Assembly: GCA_947630195.1 (NCBI GenBank) | Contig: CANRGQ010000028.1 | Span: forward strand, 1 to 16,279 | Length of the DNA stretch: 16,279 nt | Direction: 5' to 3' | Source: an uncultured Bacilli bacterium | Lineage (GTDB): Bacteria; Bacillota_I; Bacilli_A; RF39; UBA660 | Part shown: positions 7,138 to 12,968 of the stretch, piece after piece | How the letters are laid out: every line of letters begins with the position of its first letter | How positions within the stretch are numbered: position 1 is the first letter of the stretch | The notes under the pieces: model-generated | Databases searched by the model: none | The model's input: the letters and a program-made list of their open reading frames with translations, nothing else | What the model was told of the DNA's origin: nothing | Made by a program: the position numbers and the translations under genes

Positions 7138-8921
7138 TGAATACGAAGAGTGAAATTGCTCCAAAGGGAATGGAGTTTAAACCTACAGAATTTAGAATTG
7201 GTGGTAAATATTCCACAATTATCACCATTGTTAGTTTTCCTAAAAATATTTATGTTGGGTATTTATCCGATATTACTAATATTTCGGGTGTTAAATTAGT
7301 TGTAAAACATATTCCTATTCAATTTAGTGTTTTACAAAAAATGATTAATAAAGAAGTTGCAGATTTAAAAACTAGATACCAATCAGAAAGAGATAATACA
7401 ATGCAAGAAAAGATTCGTCAAGATTATGAATCTTTAGAGCAATTTGTTAGTATGTTGGCCGCTACTGATGCGCGTATTTTTGATTTTCAAATGCATTTAA
7501 TGCTTACAGCAGATAGTAAAGAAGAACTTGATACTAAAAAAATGGAAGTTAAGAGTTACTTAAATGCTTTAGGCATGGGTGGCGTAGCCTTAATGTTTGA
7601 ACAAGAAAAAGTATTAAAGAGTATTGTACCAATATTCCCTAAACAAGATATTGAAGATAGAATTGGAACTCCTATTCCATCTATTACGATTTCTGCTATG
7701 TATCCATTTGTATTTGATAGTATTAAAGATCCAGGATTATCTTGCTTATTTGGAGTAGATTTCTCTGGTGGAGTTGTATTATTTAACCAATTCTTATATC
7801 AAATTAGAAATGAGCCTAATCGAAATAATGCCAATATGATTTTATTAGGTACTTCTGGTAGTGGTAAATCAACCGCAGCTAAATTATTACTTAGAACTCA
7901 TATCCGTAATGGTTGTAAGATTGTGGCTATTGACCCTGAAGGTGAGTTAGGTGAAATGACTAATGCCATTGGTGGAGACTTCTTAGACCTTGGTAAGGGT
8001 GGCGAATTTGGTATGATTAACCCTTTAGAAATAGTGGTCGATGTTGATGAAGAAGAAATATCTCAAGGTTTAGGTTATACAGTTTTAACTAGAACATTAC
8101 AACAATTAAGAGCCTTCATGAAGTACTATAGTCCTTCTATTGAAGAAGACGTTTTAACTCTATTTAGCGAAGTAGTTCAAGATACATATAAAAGATATAA
8201 AATAGATTACGATACAGATTATACACGCCTTACAAGTGATATGTATCCAACATTTGATGATGTGTATGCCACTATTCAAGGACGTTTATTATCCATGGTA
8301 GATGCAACTCATGAAAGAGATGTCATGGAAAGACTAGAGTTAAAGATAAGACCATTAGTCAAAGAATTAAGATATTATTTTACGGGTCATACATCATTAA
8401 AGATTAATACTGATTTAATTGTATTTAACATAAAAGAACTTATGAATAGTGATGAAAATATTAAAAATGCTTTATTCTTTAATATTTTAAAATATGCCTG
8501 GGGCTTATGCTTAGAAAAAGATGTTAATACGATTATGATGGTTGATGAAGCGCATGTTTTATTACAATCTCATAATGAACTTGGGGCGGAATTCCTTGCC
8601 CAAATTCAAAGAAGAAGTCGGAAGTATAATACGGGAACCATTATTATTACCCAACAACCAACAGACTTTGCTGCTCCAAGTATTATTCAACATGGTAAAG
8701 CCATATTTGATAATGCTTCTTATTACTTAATAATGGGCTTAAGAAAACAAGCTGTTGAAGATTTAGCTCAATTAATAGATTTAAATGAAAGTGAAAAAGA
8801 GGGTATTAAATTCTATCCTCAAGGTCAAGGTTTATTCGTTTGTGGTAATAGAAGAATGAGAATTAATGTTGTTGTTACCCAAGAAGAACTAGATTCCTTT
8901 GGTTCAGGTGGAGGACTATAA
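7137..8921 (+). CDS. VirB4/TraE-family secretion ATPase (catalytic part)
   Basis: A 594-aa AAA+-type ATPase that would power pilus assembly or substrate transfer at the inner membrane. Walker A is GTSGSGKS at residues 238-245 and Walker B is MMVDEAH at about 467-473. After Walker B come QRRSRKYNTG and TQQPTDF, the C-terminal motifs typical of VirB4. Residues 1-200 continue the CagE/VirB4 N-terminal region started by the preceding gene. Translation probably restarts at the overlapping TAATG. The TAA stop (8919-8921) merges into a strong terminator, so this is the last gene of the secretion operon. All catalytic motifs are intact, so it should be active. Confidence 0.92.
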   Translation: MNTKSEIAPKGMEFKPTEFRIGGKYSTIITIVSFPKNIYVGYLSDITNISGVKLVVKHIPIQFSVLQKMINKEVADLKTRYQSERDNTMQEKIRQDYESLEQFVSMLAATDARIFDFQMHLMLTADSKEELDTKKMEVKSYLNALGMGGVALMFEQEKVLKSIVPIFPKQDIEDRIGTPIPSITISAMYPFVFDSIKDPGLSCLFGVDFSGGVVLFNQFLYQIRNEPNRNNANMILLGTSGSGKSTAAKLLLRTHIRNGCKIVAIDPEGELGEMTNAIGGDFLDLGKGGEFGMINPLEIVVDVDEEEISQGLGYTVLTRTLQQLRAFMKYYSPSIEEDVLTLFSEVVQDTYKRYKIDYDTDYTRLTSDMYPTFDDVYATIQGRLLSMVDATHERDVMERLELKIRPLVKELRYYFTGHTSLKINTDLIVFNIKELMNSDENIKNALFFNILKYAWGLCLEKDVNTIMMVDEAHVLLQSHNELGAEFLAQIQRRSRKYNTGTIIITQQPTDFAAPSIIQHGKAIFDNASYYLIMGLRKQAVEDLAQLIDLNESEKEGIKFYPQGQGLFVCGNRRMRINVVVTQEELDSFGSGGGL

Positions 8922-8943
8922 AGTTAGTGAAAACTAACTTTTT
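8920..8943 (+). terminator. terminator of the secretion operon
   Basis: AAGTTAGT (8921-8928) and ACTAACTT (8933-8940) form a perfect stem around a GAAA tetraloop, followed by T bases. The stem starts in the stop codon of the ATPase gene. Confidence 0.85.
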
Positions 8944-8946
8944 CTA

Positions 8947-8955
8947 TGGTATAAT
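8947..8955 (+). promoter_or_regulatory. extended -10 promoter of the Fic gene
   Basis: TGGTATAAT is an extended -10. No convincing -35 is present because the preceding DNA forms the terminator stem. The predicted start is about 30 bases before the GTG start codon. Confidence 0.6.
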
Positions 8956-8993
8956 TAATATATAAATAATTATGAGTTAAAGGAGTGATTTTG

Positions 8994-9728
8994 GTGCAAG
9001 TAATTGATATTAAGAATGCTTTAATTAATCAAATGAAAATAAATTTAAAAGGAAATTTATATCATAAAACTCAGATAGATTTTGCTTATAATACTAATCA
9101 TTTGGAAGGATCCACTATTACTCCAGATGAAACTGCCAGTATTTTTGATACAGGTACAATTCTTGCCAATAGTGAAAAAGTAATTGTTTTGAAAGATGCT
9201 ACAGAAACGAAGAACCATTTTACTTTATTTAAGTATATGTTAGAAACATTAGAAGAAGATTTAACAGAAGATATGATTAAAAAGTATCATTTTATTTTAA
9301 AAGATGGAACTTTAACTGATAGTGAAAAAGAATGGTTTAATGTGGGAGAGTATAAAAAGATTAAAAATTTCGTTGGCTCGATTACAACAACTTTACCAAA
9401 AGATGTAATTCATGATATGCAAGAATTATTAAATTGGTATAATAGTATCTCTTTAAAAAAAATTGAAGATATTATTGAATTTCATGTCCACTTTGAACGC
9501 ATTCATCCTTTTCAAGATGGGAACGGAAGAGTTGGAAGAATGATTATGTTTAGAGAATGCTTAGTAAATAATATTATGCCTTTTTATATCGAAGATCGAA
9601 ATAAAGAATTCTATATTAGAGGCCTTAGAGAATATCAATTACACAATGAAAAAGGATATTTAATAGATACGTGTTTAAACAGTCAAGATAATTATGAAAA
9701 ACTTGCTAAATATTTTTTAGAAGATTAA
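8994..9728 (+). CDS. Fic-family protein, probably an AMP-transferase with built-in inhibitory helix
   Basis: Fic enzymes usually transfer AMP from ATP to hydroxyl side chains of target proteins. The full active-site motif HPFQDGNGRVGR is present at residues 171-182: catalytic His171, the Asp/Gly loop that holds phosphate and metal, and the closing Arg. An inhibitory motif of the (S/T)xxxE(G/N) type, TNHLEG, lies at about residues 34-39. The Glu of such a motif blocks ATP gamma-phosphate binding, so this is a class II Fic that needs no separate antitoxin. The start is GTG at 8994, eight bases after AAAGGAG; an in-frame GTG at 8985 would overlap that site. The 244-aa length is normal for compact Fic proteins. 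It is monocistronic, with its own promoter and terminator. The target is unknown; toxin or regulatory enzyme are both possible. Confidence 0.9.
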   Translation: MQVIDIKNALINQMKINLKGNLYHKTQIDFAYNTNHLEGSTITPDETASIFDTGTILANSEKVIVLKDATETKNHFTLFKYMLETLEEDLTEDMIKKYHFILKDGTLTDSEKEWFNVGEYKKIKNFVGSITTTLPKDVIHDMQELLNWYNSISLKKIEDIIEFHVHFERIHPFQDGNGRVGRMIMFRECLVNNIMPFYIEDRNKEFYIRGLREYQLHNEKGYLIDTCLNSQDNYEKLAKYFLED

Positions 9729-9741
9729 AAATACAGCGCTG

Positions 9742-9770
9742 AAGAACTTTTATGATAAAGTTCTTTAATT
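9742..9770 (+). terminator. terminator after the Fic gene
   Basis: AAGAACTTT (9742-9750) pairs perfectly with AAAGTTCTT (9757-9765) around a six-base loop. The T tract is weak and interrupted. Confidence 0.6.
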
Positions 9771-9815
9771 ATTCTATATAATAAAAAAGTTATACAAAAA
9801 AAAATAAAATTTGTG

Positions 9816-9844
9816 TTGACAATCATTAGTTTGTATCATATAAT
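9816..9844 (+). promoter_or_regulatory. consensus sigma-70/SigA promoter of the Panacea toxin-antitoxin operon
   Basis: TTGACA (9816-9821), a 17-base spacer and TATAAT (9839-9844) match the consensus exactly. It is the strongest promoter in the window. The start should be near 9851, inside the palindrome at 9849-9865, as expected for a promoter held down by autorepression. Confidence 0.88.
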
Positions 9845-9848
9845 TAAT

Positions 9849-9865
9849 ATGTACCTAGGGAACAT
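9849..9865 (+). promoter_or_regulatory. operator-like inverted repeat at the toxin-antitoxin start site
   Basis: ATGTACC and GGAACAT (reverse complement ATGTTCC) form an imperfect palindrome around a three-base centre, immediately after the -10. Location and symmetry fit a repressor site. Whether the Panacea protein or another factor binds is unknown. Confidence 0.4.
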
Positions 9866-9927
9866 ATAAATATTAAAATTTATCTTATCTATACATATAT
9901 TGTAATATAAAGTTAAGGTGAATTTTA

Positions 9928-10479
9928 ATGTTAAAAAAATTATTTACATGGTATAACAAATTATGCTATGATAAAACTAATAAGAAAGGTGATATTATGG
10001 AAAAAGAAGTGTCTAATAATAATTTAACTGTTTTTGATATTGCAAATTTCTTTAGAAGTAAAGAAGCAATGACTCATAAAAAGTTACAAAAATTAGTTTA
10101 TTATGCTTATGCTTGGTATATTGCCTTATATAATGATACAAAAGATAATTTATTAAATAAATTATGTATTGATACAACTTTTGAGGCATGGGTTCATGGT
10201 CCAGTTTGTAAAAAATTATATGATTTTTATTCAAATAATTATGGTCAAGTTGATAAATATAAAGGACATTTGAATGAATTAATTGTAGGGGATTTAAAAA
10301 AGTTTTTAGAAGAAATATATAAAGTTTTTGGTAAATACACAGGTGATGAATTAGAAGTGATGTCACATAATGAGTATCCTTGGCAAAATGCTAGAAATAC
10401 ATTATCGCCTTCTGAACCATCAAATAATATTATTTCGGAAGTAGATATGTTTGTATATTATAATAATTTAAATGGCTAA
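9928..10479 (+). CDS. Panacea-domain (DUF4065, SocA-like) antitoxin
   Basis: A 183-aa protein with the Panacea domain at about residues 30-175: the core THKKLQKLVYYAYAWY is followed by FEAWVHGPV and later SHNEYPWQNAR, all typical of the SocA/GepA-like family. Panacea proteins neutralise very diverse toxins and usually precede the toxin gene, as here. Two starts are plausible: ATG 9928 (AAGGTG seven bases upstream) and ATG 9997 (AAAGGTGAT just upstream, product 160 aa). The Panacea domain begins only after the second, so the shorter form may be the real antitoxin, and the first 23 residues (basic, Trp/Tyr/Cys-containing) may be an extension. The stop overlaps the toxin start by eight bases. 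Confidence 0.85.
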   Translation: MLKKLFTWYNKLCYDKTNKKGDIMEKEVSNNNLTVFDIANFFRSKEAMTHKKLQKLVYYAYAWYIALYNDTKDNLLNKLCIDTTFEAWVHGPVCKKLYDFYSNNYGQVDKYKGHLNELIVGDLKKFLEEIYKVFGKYTGDELEVMSHNEYPWQNARNTLSPSEPSNNIISEVDMFVYYNNLNG

Positions 10480-10942
10480 AAGGAAGAAACCGAAAACTTC
10501 AAATAATCCTATAAAATTATTTACTCCTACGGAAGTAAAAAAAGAGAATAATAAACTATTAATATCATTTGAACATTTATGTTTAAATAATAAGAAATAT
10601 AATATGGATGAAATTGGGGATAATAAAACTAAAAATAAATATTATCAGGATTTCTATGAAAAAATATTAGAATATTCTAAATATGATAATTTTAAAAAAT
10701 ATATAAGTGAAAATGGAATTTATAGAGATAAAAATCATATTCATCAAATAAAATGGAATGATAATCGGATTAATGAGAGTGCATTTACTTCATTAAATAC
10801 TAATTTAATGGAACAAATAAAAGATGATTGTTGGCAACTTGGAATAAATAATGATAAATTTAGAGTACATGGTTTTTTCATTGATAATGTTTTCTATTTA
10901 GTATGGTTAGATCCACTTCATCACTTATATCCTTTAAAATAA
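10472..10942 (+). CDS. putative toxin of the Panacea pair, family not recognised
   Basis: A 156-aa soluble basic protein. Its ATG lies inside the last codons of the antitoxin (8-base overlap), so translation of the two is coupled, as in most type II toxin-antitoxin operons. The N-terminal 15 residues are Lys-rich. The C-terminal third is the best preserved part: a motif of the form FRVHGFFIDNVFYLVWLDP followed by HHLYP, preceded by IHQIKWND. The pattern G-F-x4-FY-x-VW-x-DP-x-H-x-LYP suggests an alpha/beta core with His and Asp residues, somewhat like small RNase toxins, but I cannot assign it to RelE, MazF, Fic or a nucleotidyltransferase. There is no membrane segment. The toxin role is inferred from the gene order alone. 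Confidence 0.68.
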   Translation: MAKRKKPKTSNNPIKLFTPTEVKKENNKLLISFEHLCLNNKKYNMDEIGDNKTKNKYYQDFYEKILEYSKYDNFKKYISENGIYRDKNHIHQIKWNDNRINESAFTSLNTNLMEQIKDDCWQLGINNDKFRVHGFFIDNVFYLVWLDPLHHLYPLK

Positions 10943-10980
10943 AAAATGGTAATTTATAAAAAATCACCATTTTTCTTTGC
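10942..10980. terminator. bidirectional terminator between the toxin and the retron operon
   Basis: AAAAATGGT (10942-10950) pairs with ACCATTTTT (10966-10974). Read leftward, the stem is followed by a long T tract; read rightward, by a shorter one. It overlaps the last codons and the stop of the 50-aa minus-strand gene, and serves two converging operons that stop 21 bases apart. Confidence 0.7.
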
Positions 10981-11116
10981 CGACATTTTCATCCCAAGAA
11001 AATTCTTTAGCCAAATTTTTACCTTTGTAATGTTTGAATTTTTCTTTTAAAGAAGTATTTTTTCGTTTGGGGATACTTGTTATTTTTTTGTCTTTATTTT
11101 CTTTTAAAATTTTCAT
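10964..11116 (-). CDS. 50-aa MazE/AbrB-antitoxin-tail-like protein, second gene of the retron operon
   Basis: A small gene with a strong AAGGAGGG ribosome binding site inside the end of the reverse transcriptase gene. Its ATG overlaps the transcriptase stop as ATGA (11113-11116), so translation should be coupled. The 50-aa product is very basic (about 17 Lys/Arg). Residues 1-19 are a Lys-rich segment. Residues 20-50 run from TSLKEKFKHYKG to FSWDENVGKEKW, and the ending resembles the last residues of MazE/AbrB-type antitoxins (D-W/T-G-x-P-V-GKE-x-W), the part that enters the toxin. The usual ~45-residue DNA-binding domain is missing and there is no toxin gene next to it on this strand. It could be a retron accessory factor, an antitoxin-like inhibitor or a small effector. 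That it is a gene is well supported; its role is inference. Confidence 0.72.
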   Translation of the reverse strand: MKILKENKDKKITSIPKRKNTSLKEKFKHYKGKNLAKEFSWDENVGKEKW

Positions 11117-12069
11117 TTTCCCTCCTTATAAATAATATTTTTTATGAATATTTTATAATTTGTAAACTCTTTATCTTGGTTATTAATTTGTAAAACATAT
11201 AATATTTTACCATATAAACTACTTAAATATTTTTCTTTATTTTGAATATTTAATCTTTTTAAATGGGAAAGAAGACCATATTTTTTAATATAATAAACCT
11301 CTTGTCTAATTTTCTTCCGATAATTTTTAGATACTTGAATTTTTTTATTAACAATAATCCCGGTGACATTTTGGCTATTGTAATATTTAACAACATGAAT
11401 TTTATTACTATTAAGAGTTAAACCAAGTTTAGATAAATGCTTTTTTACGAGTTTAATAATATCCGAAGGTTTAAAATCTCCAGAAAAAGTCATATCATCG
11501 GAATATCTAGTATAACTAATATTTTCTTTTTCACAATAACTTCCTATTTTCTCATCGAAATTTTTCATAACTAAATTGGAGATATAAGCTGAAGTTGGTG
11601 AACCTTGAGTTAAATGGTCTTCATAAGTACATAGGTTAGTAAGTAGAATACCTACTGATTTAGGAAAATATTCTAAAGGAAAACAAGACTTATAAATATT
11701 TAAAAAAGAAATACTTTCAAAAAAGTTTTTAATGTCTAATTTTAAAATTATTTTTTTATTTAGATGAGGTAGGGCATTATCTTTTAAAGAAATACCTTCC
11801 TTATAAGCTTTTGCATATTTGGAAATTTGTTTATTATTTAAAATATTTTCTAAGATATTCTTTTGAATAGTTTTTAAAAGAGTAGTGGGTTCATAAATTG
11901 TTCTTAAATGGCCATTTCTCTTTTTAATCTTATATATATGATAATTATTTTCGATATTATTACTTAAAGAATATAAAGTTTTTAAATATTTTTTGGGGTT
12001 TTTACTTTTAAATAATTGGAGAGATAATAAAAATTCATTACATTCTTTAACACCAATGTATTTCCACAT
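11113..12069 (-). CDS. retron reverse transcriptase
   Basis: A 318-aa enzyme that would copy part of the adjacent non-coding RNA into msDNA primed from a 2'-OH of a guanosine. Visible signatures: G-H-L-R-x-IYEP (about 53-61), the retron motif NALPH at 98-102, LDIKNFF at 111-117 with catalytic Asp112, QGSPTSAYISN at 155-165, the catalytic box YSDD at 189-192 followed by MTFSG, and the retron VTG motif at 235-237. YSDD replaces the commoner YADD and should be active. Length is typical for stand-alone retron enzymes, with no fused effector. The start at 12069 is chosen because GGGAGG lies seven bases upstream; in-frame codons up to 12144 belong to the RNA gene. Retrons defend against phage with an effector; none is fused here, so the 50-aa protein downstream or a neighbouring gene must act if this is a defence system. 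Confidence 0.93.
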   Translation of the reverse strand: MWKYIGVKECNEFLLSLQLFKSKNPKKYLKTLYSLSNNIENNYHIYKIKKRNGHLRTIYEPTTLLKTIQKNILENILNNKQISKYAKAYKEGISLKDNALPHLNKKIILKLDIKNFFESISFLNIYKSCFPLEYFPKSVGILLTNLCTYEDHLTQGSPTSAYISNLVMKNFDEKIGSYCEKENISYTRYSDDMTFSGDFKPSDIIKLVKKHLSKLGLTLNSNKIHVVKYYNSQNVTGIIVNKKIQVSKNYRKKIRQEVYYIKKYGLLSHLKRLNIQNKEKYLSSLYGKILYVLQINNQDKEFTNYKIFIKNIIYKEGK

Positions 12070-12084
12070 TTTATTACCTCCCAA

Positions 12085-12250
12085 CTGCAGCACTAAAAGA
12101 TAGAGTAATATGGAGATGGACGGAAAGCGAATGCGGCTACACAAGGTGTAGATTTGTCCATTGGAGTATTACTATTAAATCTTTCCAACTTAAAATAGTT
12201 CTTTAACGACTCGCTAAAGTAGAAAATAATATTTCCAATCACTACTGCAA
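12085..12250 (-). ncRNA. retron msr-msd RNA (predicted)
   Basis: A ~166-nt region between promoter and transcriptase gene with the expected parts. Ends: 12239-12250 (TTGCAGTAGTGA, a1) can pair with 12085-12096 (TTAGTGCTGCAG, a2), 11 of 12 positions counting G-U. msr: a UUAGCGAG string, as near the branching G of E. coli Ec86, lies in a hairpin at 12201-12219. msd: arms 12157-12173 and 12104-12120 pair as 7 bp, a symmetric CUCCA/CUCCA internal loop and 5 bp; inside is a perfect 6-bp hairpin with a CUU loop (12137-12151). The branching G is uncertain: either in UUAGCG or directly after a1 (…CAGUA-G). The region has no other coding explanation. Pairings were found by eye and not folded by program. 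Confidence 0.8.
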
Positions 12251-12254
12251 ATGT

Positions 12255-12263
12255 ATTATATCA
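12255..12263 (-). promoter_or_regulatory. extended -10 promoter of the retron
   Basis: On the minus strand TGATATAAT is a perfect extended -10; TTTTGT 17 bases upstream is a weak -35. The expected start is near 12248, at the beginning of the proposed a1 segment. The box lies one base after the stop codon of the upstream gene, so the -35 lies inside that gene. Confidence 0.7.
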
Positions 12264-12264
12264 T

Positions 12265-12876
12265 CTAATGTCCTAAAACAAAAGTAGTAATAAATATGGT
12301 AGTTATTAAAATCGCACTTATAATTAAGATAACGGCCGCAAAACCAGCTTTACTATAATCTATTAGAGGGTTTTCTTCATCTTCAGGAGGCATAAAGTTT
12401 GCTACCGATTCATTAGTTCTAACTAAACGAGGTCCTTTGGATTTACCATTAACGGTATCATTATCATGCTTAATTAAATTTTGTTGAATTAATAAACTAG
12501 CGGGATTATTTATGAATTGTTCATCATAAGAAGTATAAATGGGAATACCTAAGCCCCAAGTTTTAACACTGGCTTCATTATTGCCAATTAAGGCTAAATC
12601 ATTATATTTTAAATAATTATCTGTATAATCATTAATAAATTTAGTTTCATTATCATTTAAAGAATCTTTATATAAAAGTTCTAAAACATAGATAACTTGA
12701 AATATTTCGGTTGGATCTAAATAAAAGATATTGGGGTTTATTAAAGATAGATTAGTATGATAAAGAGGAATTTTATAATAACCATTATAATTTAGAATAA
12801 GGGAATTACCTTCTATGGTAAAATACTTTAAAGAAGGAAATGTCTTTTGTAAATTTTTTAAATATTCCTCGTTCAT
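12265..12876 (-). CDS. tail-anchored protein of unknown function
   Basis: A 203-aa protein that I do not recognise. Residues 1-175 are soluble, with a mixed N-terminal part rich in Tyr, Leu and Asn, then a polar linker with Pro, Glu and Asp (about 160-172). A single strongly hydrophobic segment (about 178-200) ends three residues before the stop, so the protein is probably tail-anchored with its bulk in the cytoplasm. AGGAGA lies seven bases before the ATG. It is divergent from sufB and shares a short intergenic region with it. It ends just before the retron promoter on the same strand. It may be a resident gene, or it may take part in the retron system, since several retrons use membrane effectors; the position alone does not decide. 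Confidence 0.7.
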   Translation of the reverse strand: MNEEYLKNLQKTFPSLKYFTIEGNSLILNYNGYYKIPLYHTNLSLINPNIFYLDPTEIFQVIYVLELLYKDSLNDNETKFINDYTDNYLKYNDLALIGNNEASVKTWGLGIPIYTSYDEQFINNPASLLIQQNLIKHDNDTVNGKSKGPRLVRTNESVANFMPPEDEENPLIDYSKAGFAAVILIISAILITTIFITTFVLGH

Positions 12877-12889
12877 ACACTATTCTCCT

Positions 12890-12918
12890 AGTATAATTTT
12901 AACCTAAATATGTAAAAA
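12890..12918 (-). promoter_or_regulatory. promoter of the tail-anchored protein gene
   Basis: On the minus strand TATACT (12890-12895) is a fair -10. TTTTTA 17 bases upstream, or TTTACA at 15, is the -35. It overlaps the region upstream of the divergent sufB promoter, so the two may interfere. Confidence 0.4.
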
Positions 12919-12924
12919 TTACAA

Positions 12925-12953
12925 TTGTTTTATTAAGTAATTTATTGTATTAT
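12925..12953 (+). promoter_or_regulatory. sufB promoter, almost no leader
   Basis: TTGTTT (12925-12930), 17 bases, TATTAT (12948-12953). Transcription should begin near 12960, less than ten bases before the ATG at 12969, leaving no space for a ribosome binding site. Confidence 0.55.
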
Positions 12954-12968
12954 ATTAATGATGTAATT

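Noticed and set aside
6574..8921. Frameshifted VirB4 pseudogene
   Set aside because: Both parts have intact ends, the junction TAATG is a standard coupling signal, and all ATPase motifs are present.
10052..10366. 104-codon minus-strand frame opposite the Panacea gene
   Set aside because: Low-complexity Leu/Tyr/Ile/His composition typical of antisense AT-rich DNA, and no start signals.
1207..12069. Diversity-generating retroelement: a reverse transcriptase plus a repeated Cys-rich surface-protein segment
   Set aside because: The repeat copies are identical rather than differing at adenines, they lie at the N-terminus, and the transcriptase has the retron motifs NALPH and VTG.
11113..12069. 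Group II intron or abortive-infection type reverse transcriptase
   Set aside because: No maturase or endonuclease domain, no intron-like RNA at the ends, and a clear msr-msd-like RNA upstream with retron motifs in the protein.
12070..12144. N-terminal extension of the reverse transcriptase
   Set aside because: These in-frame codons lie in the msd RNA region; the strong GGGAGG site supports the ATG at 12069.
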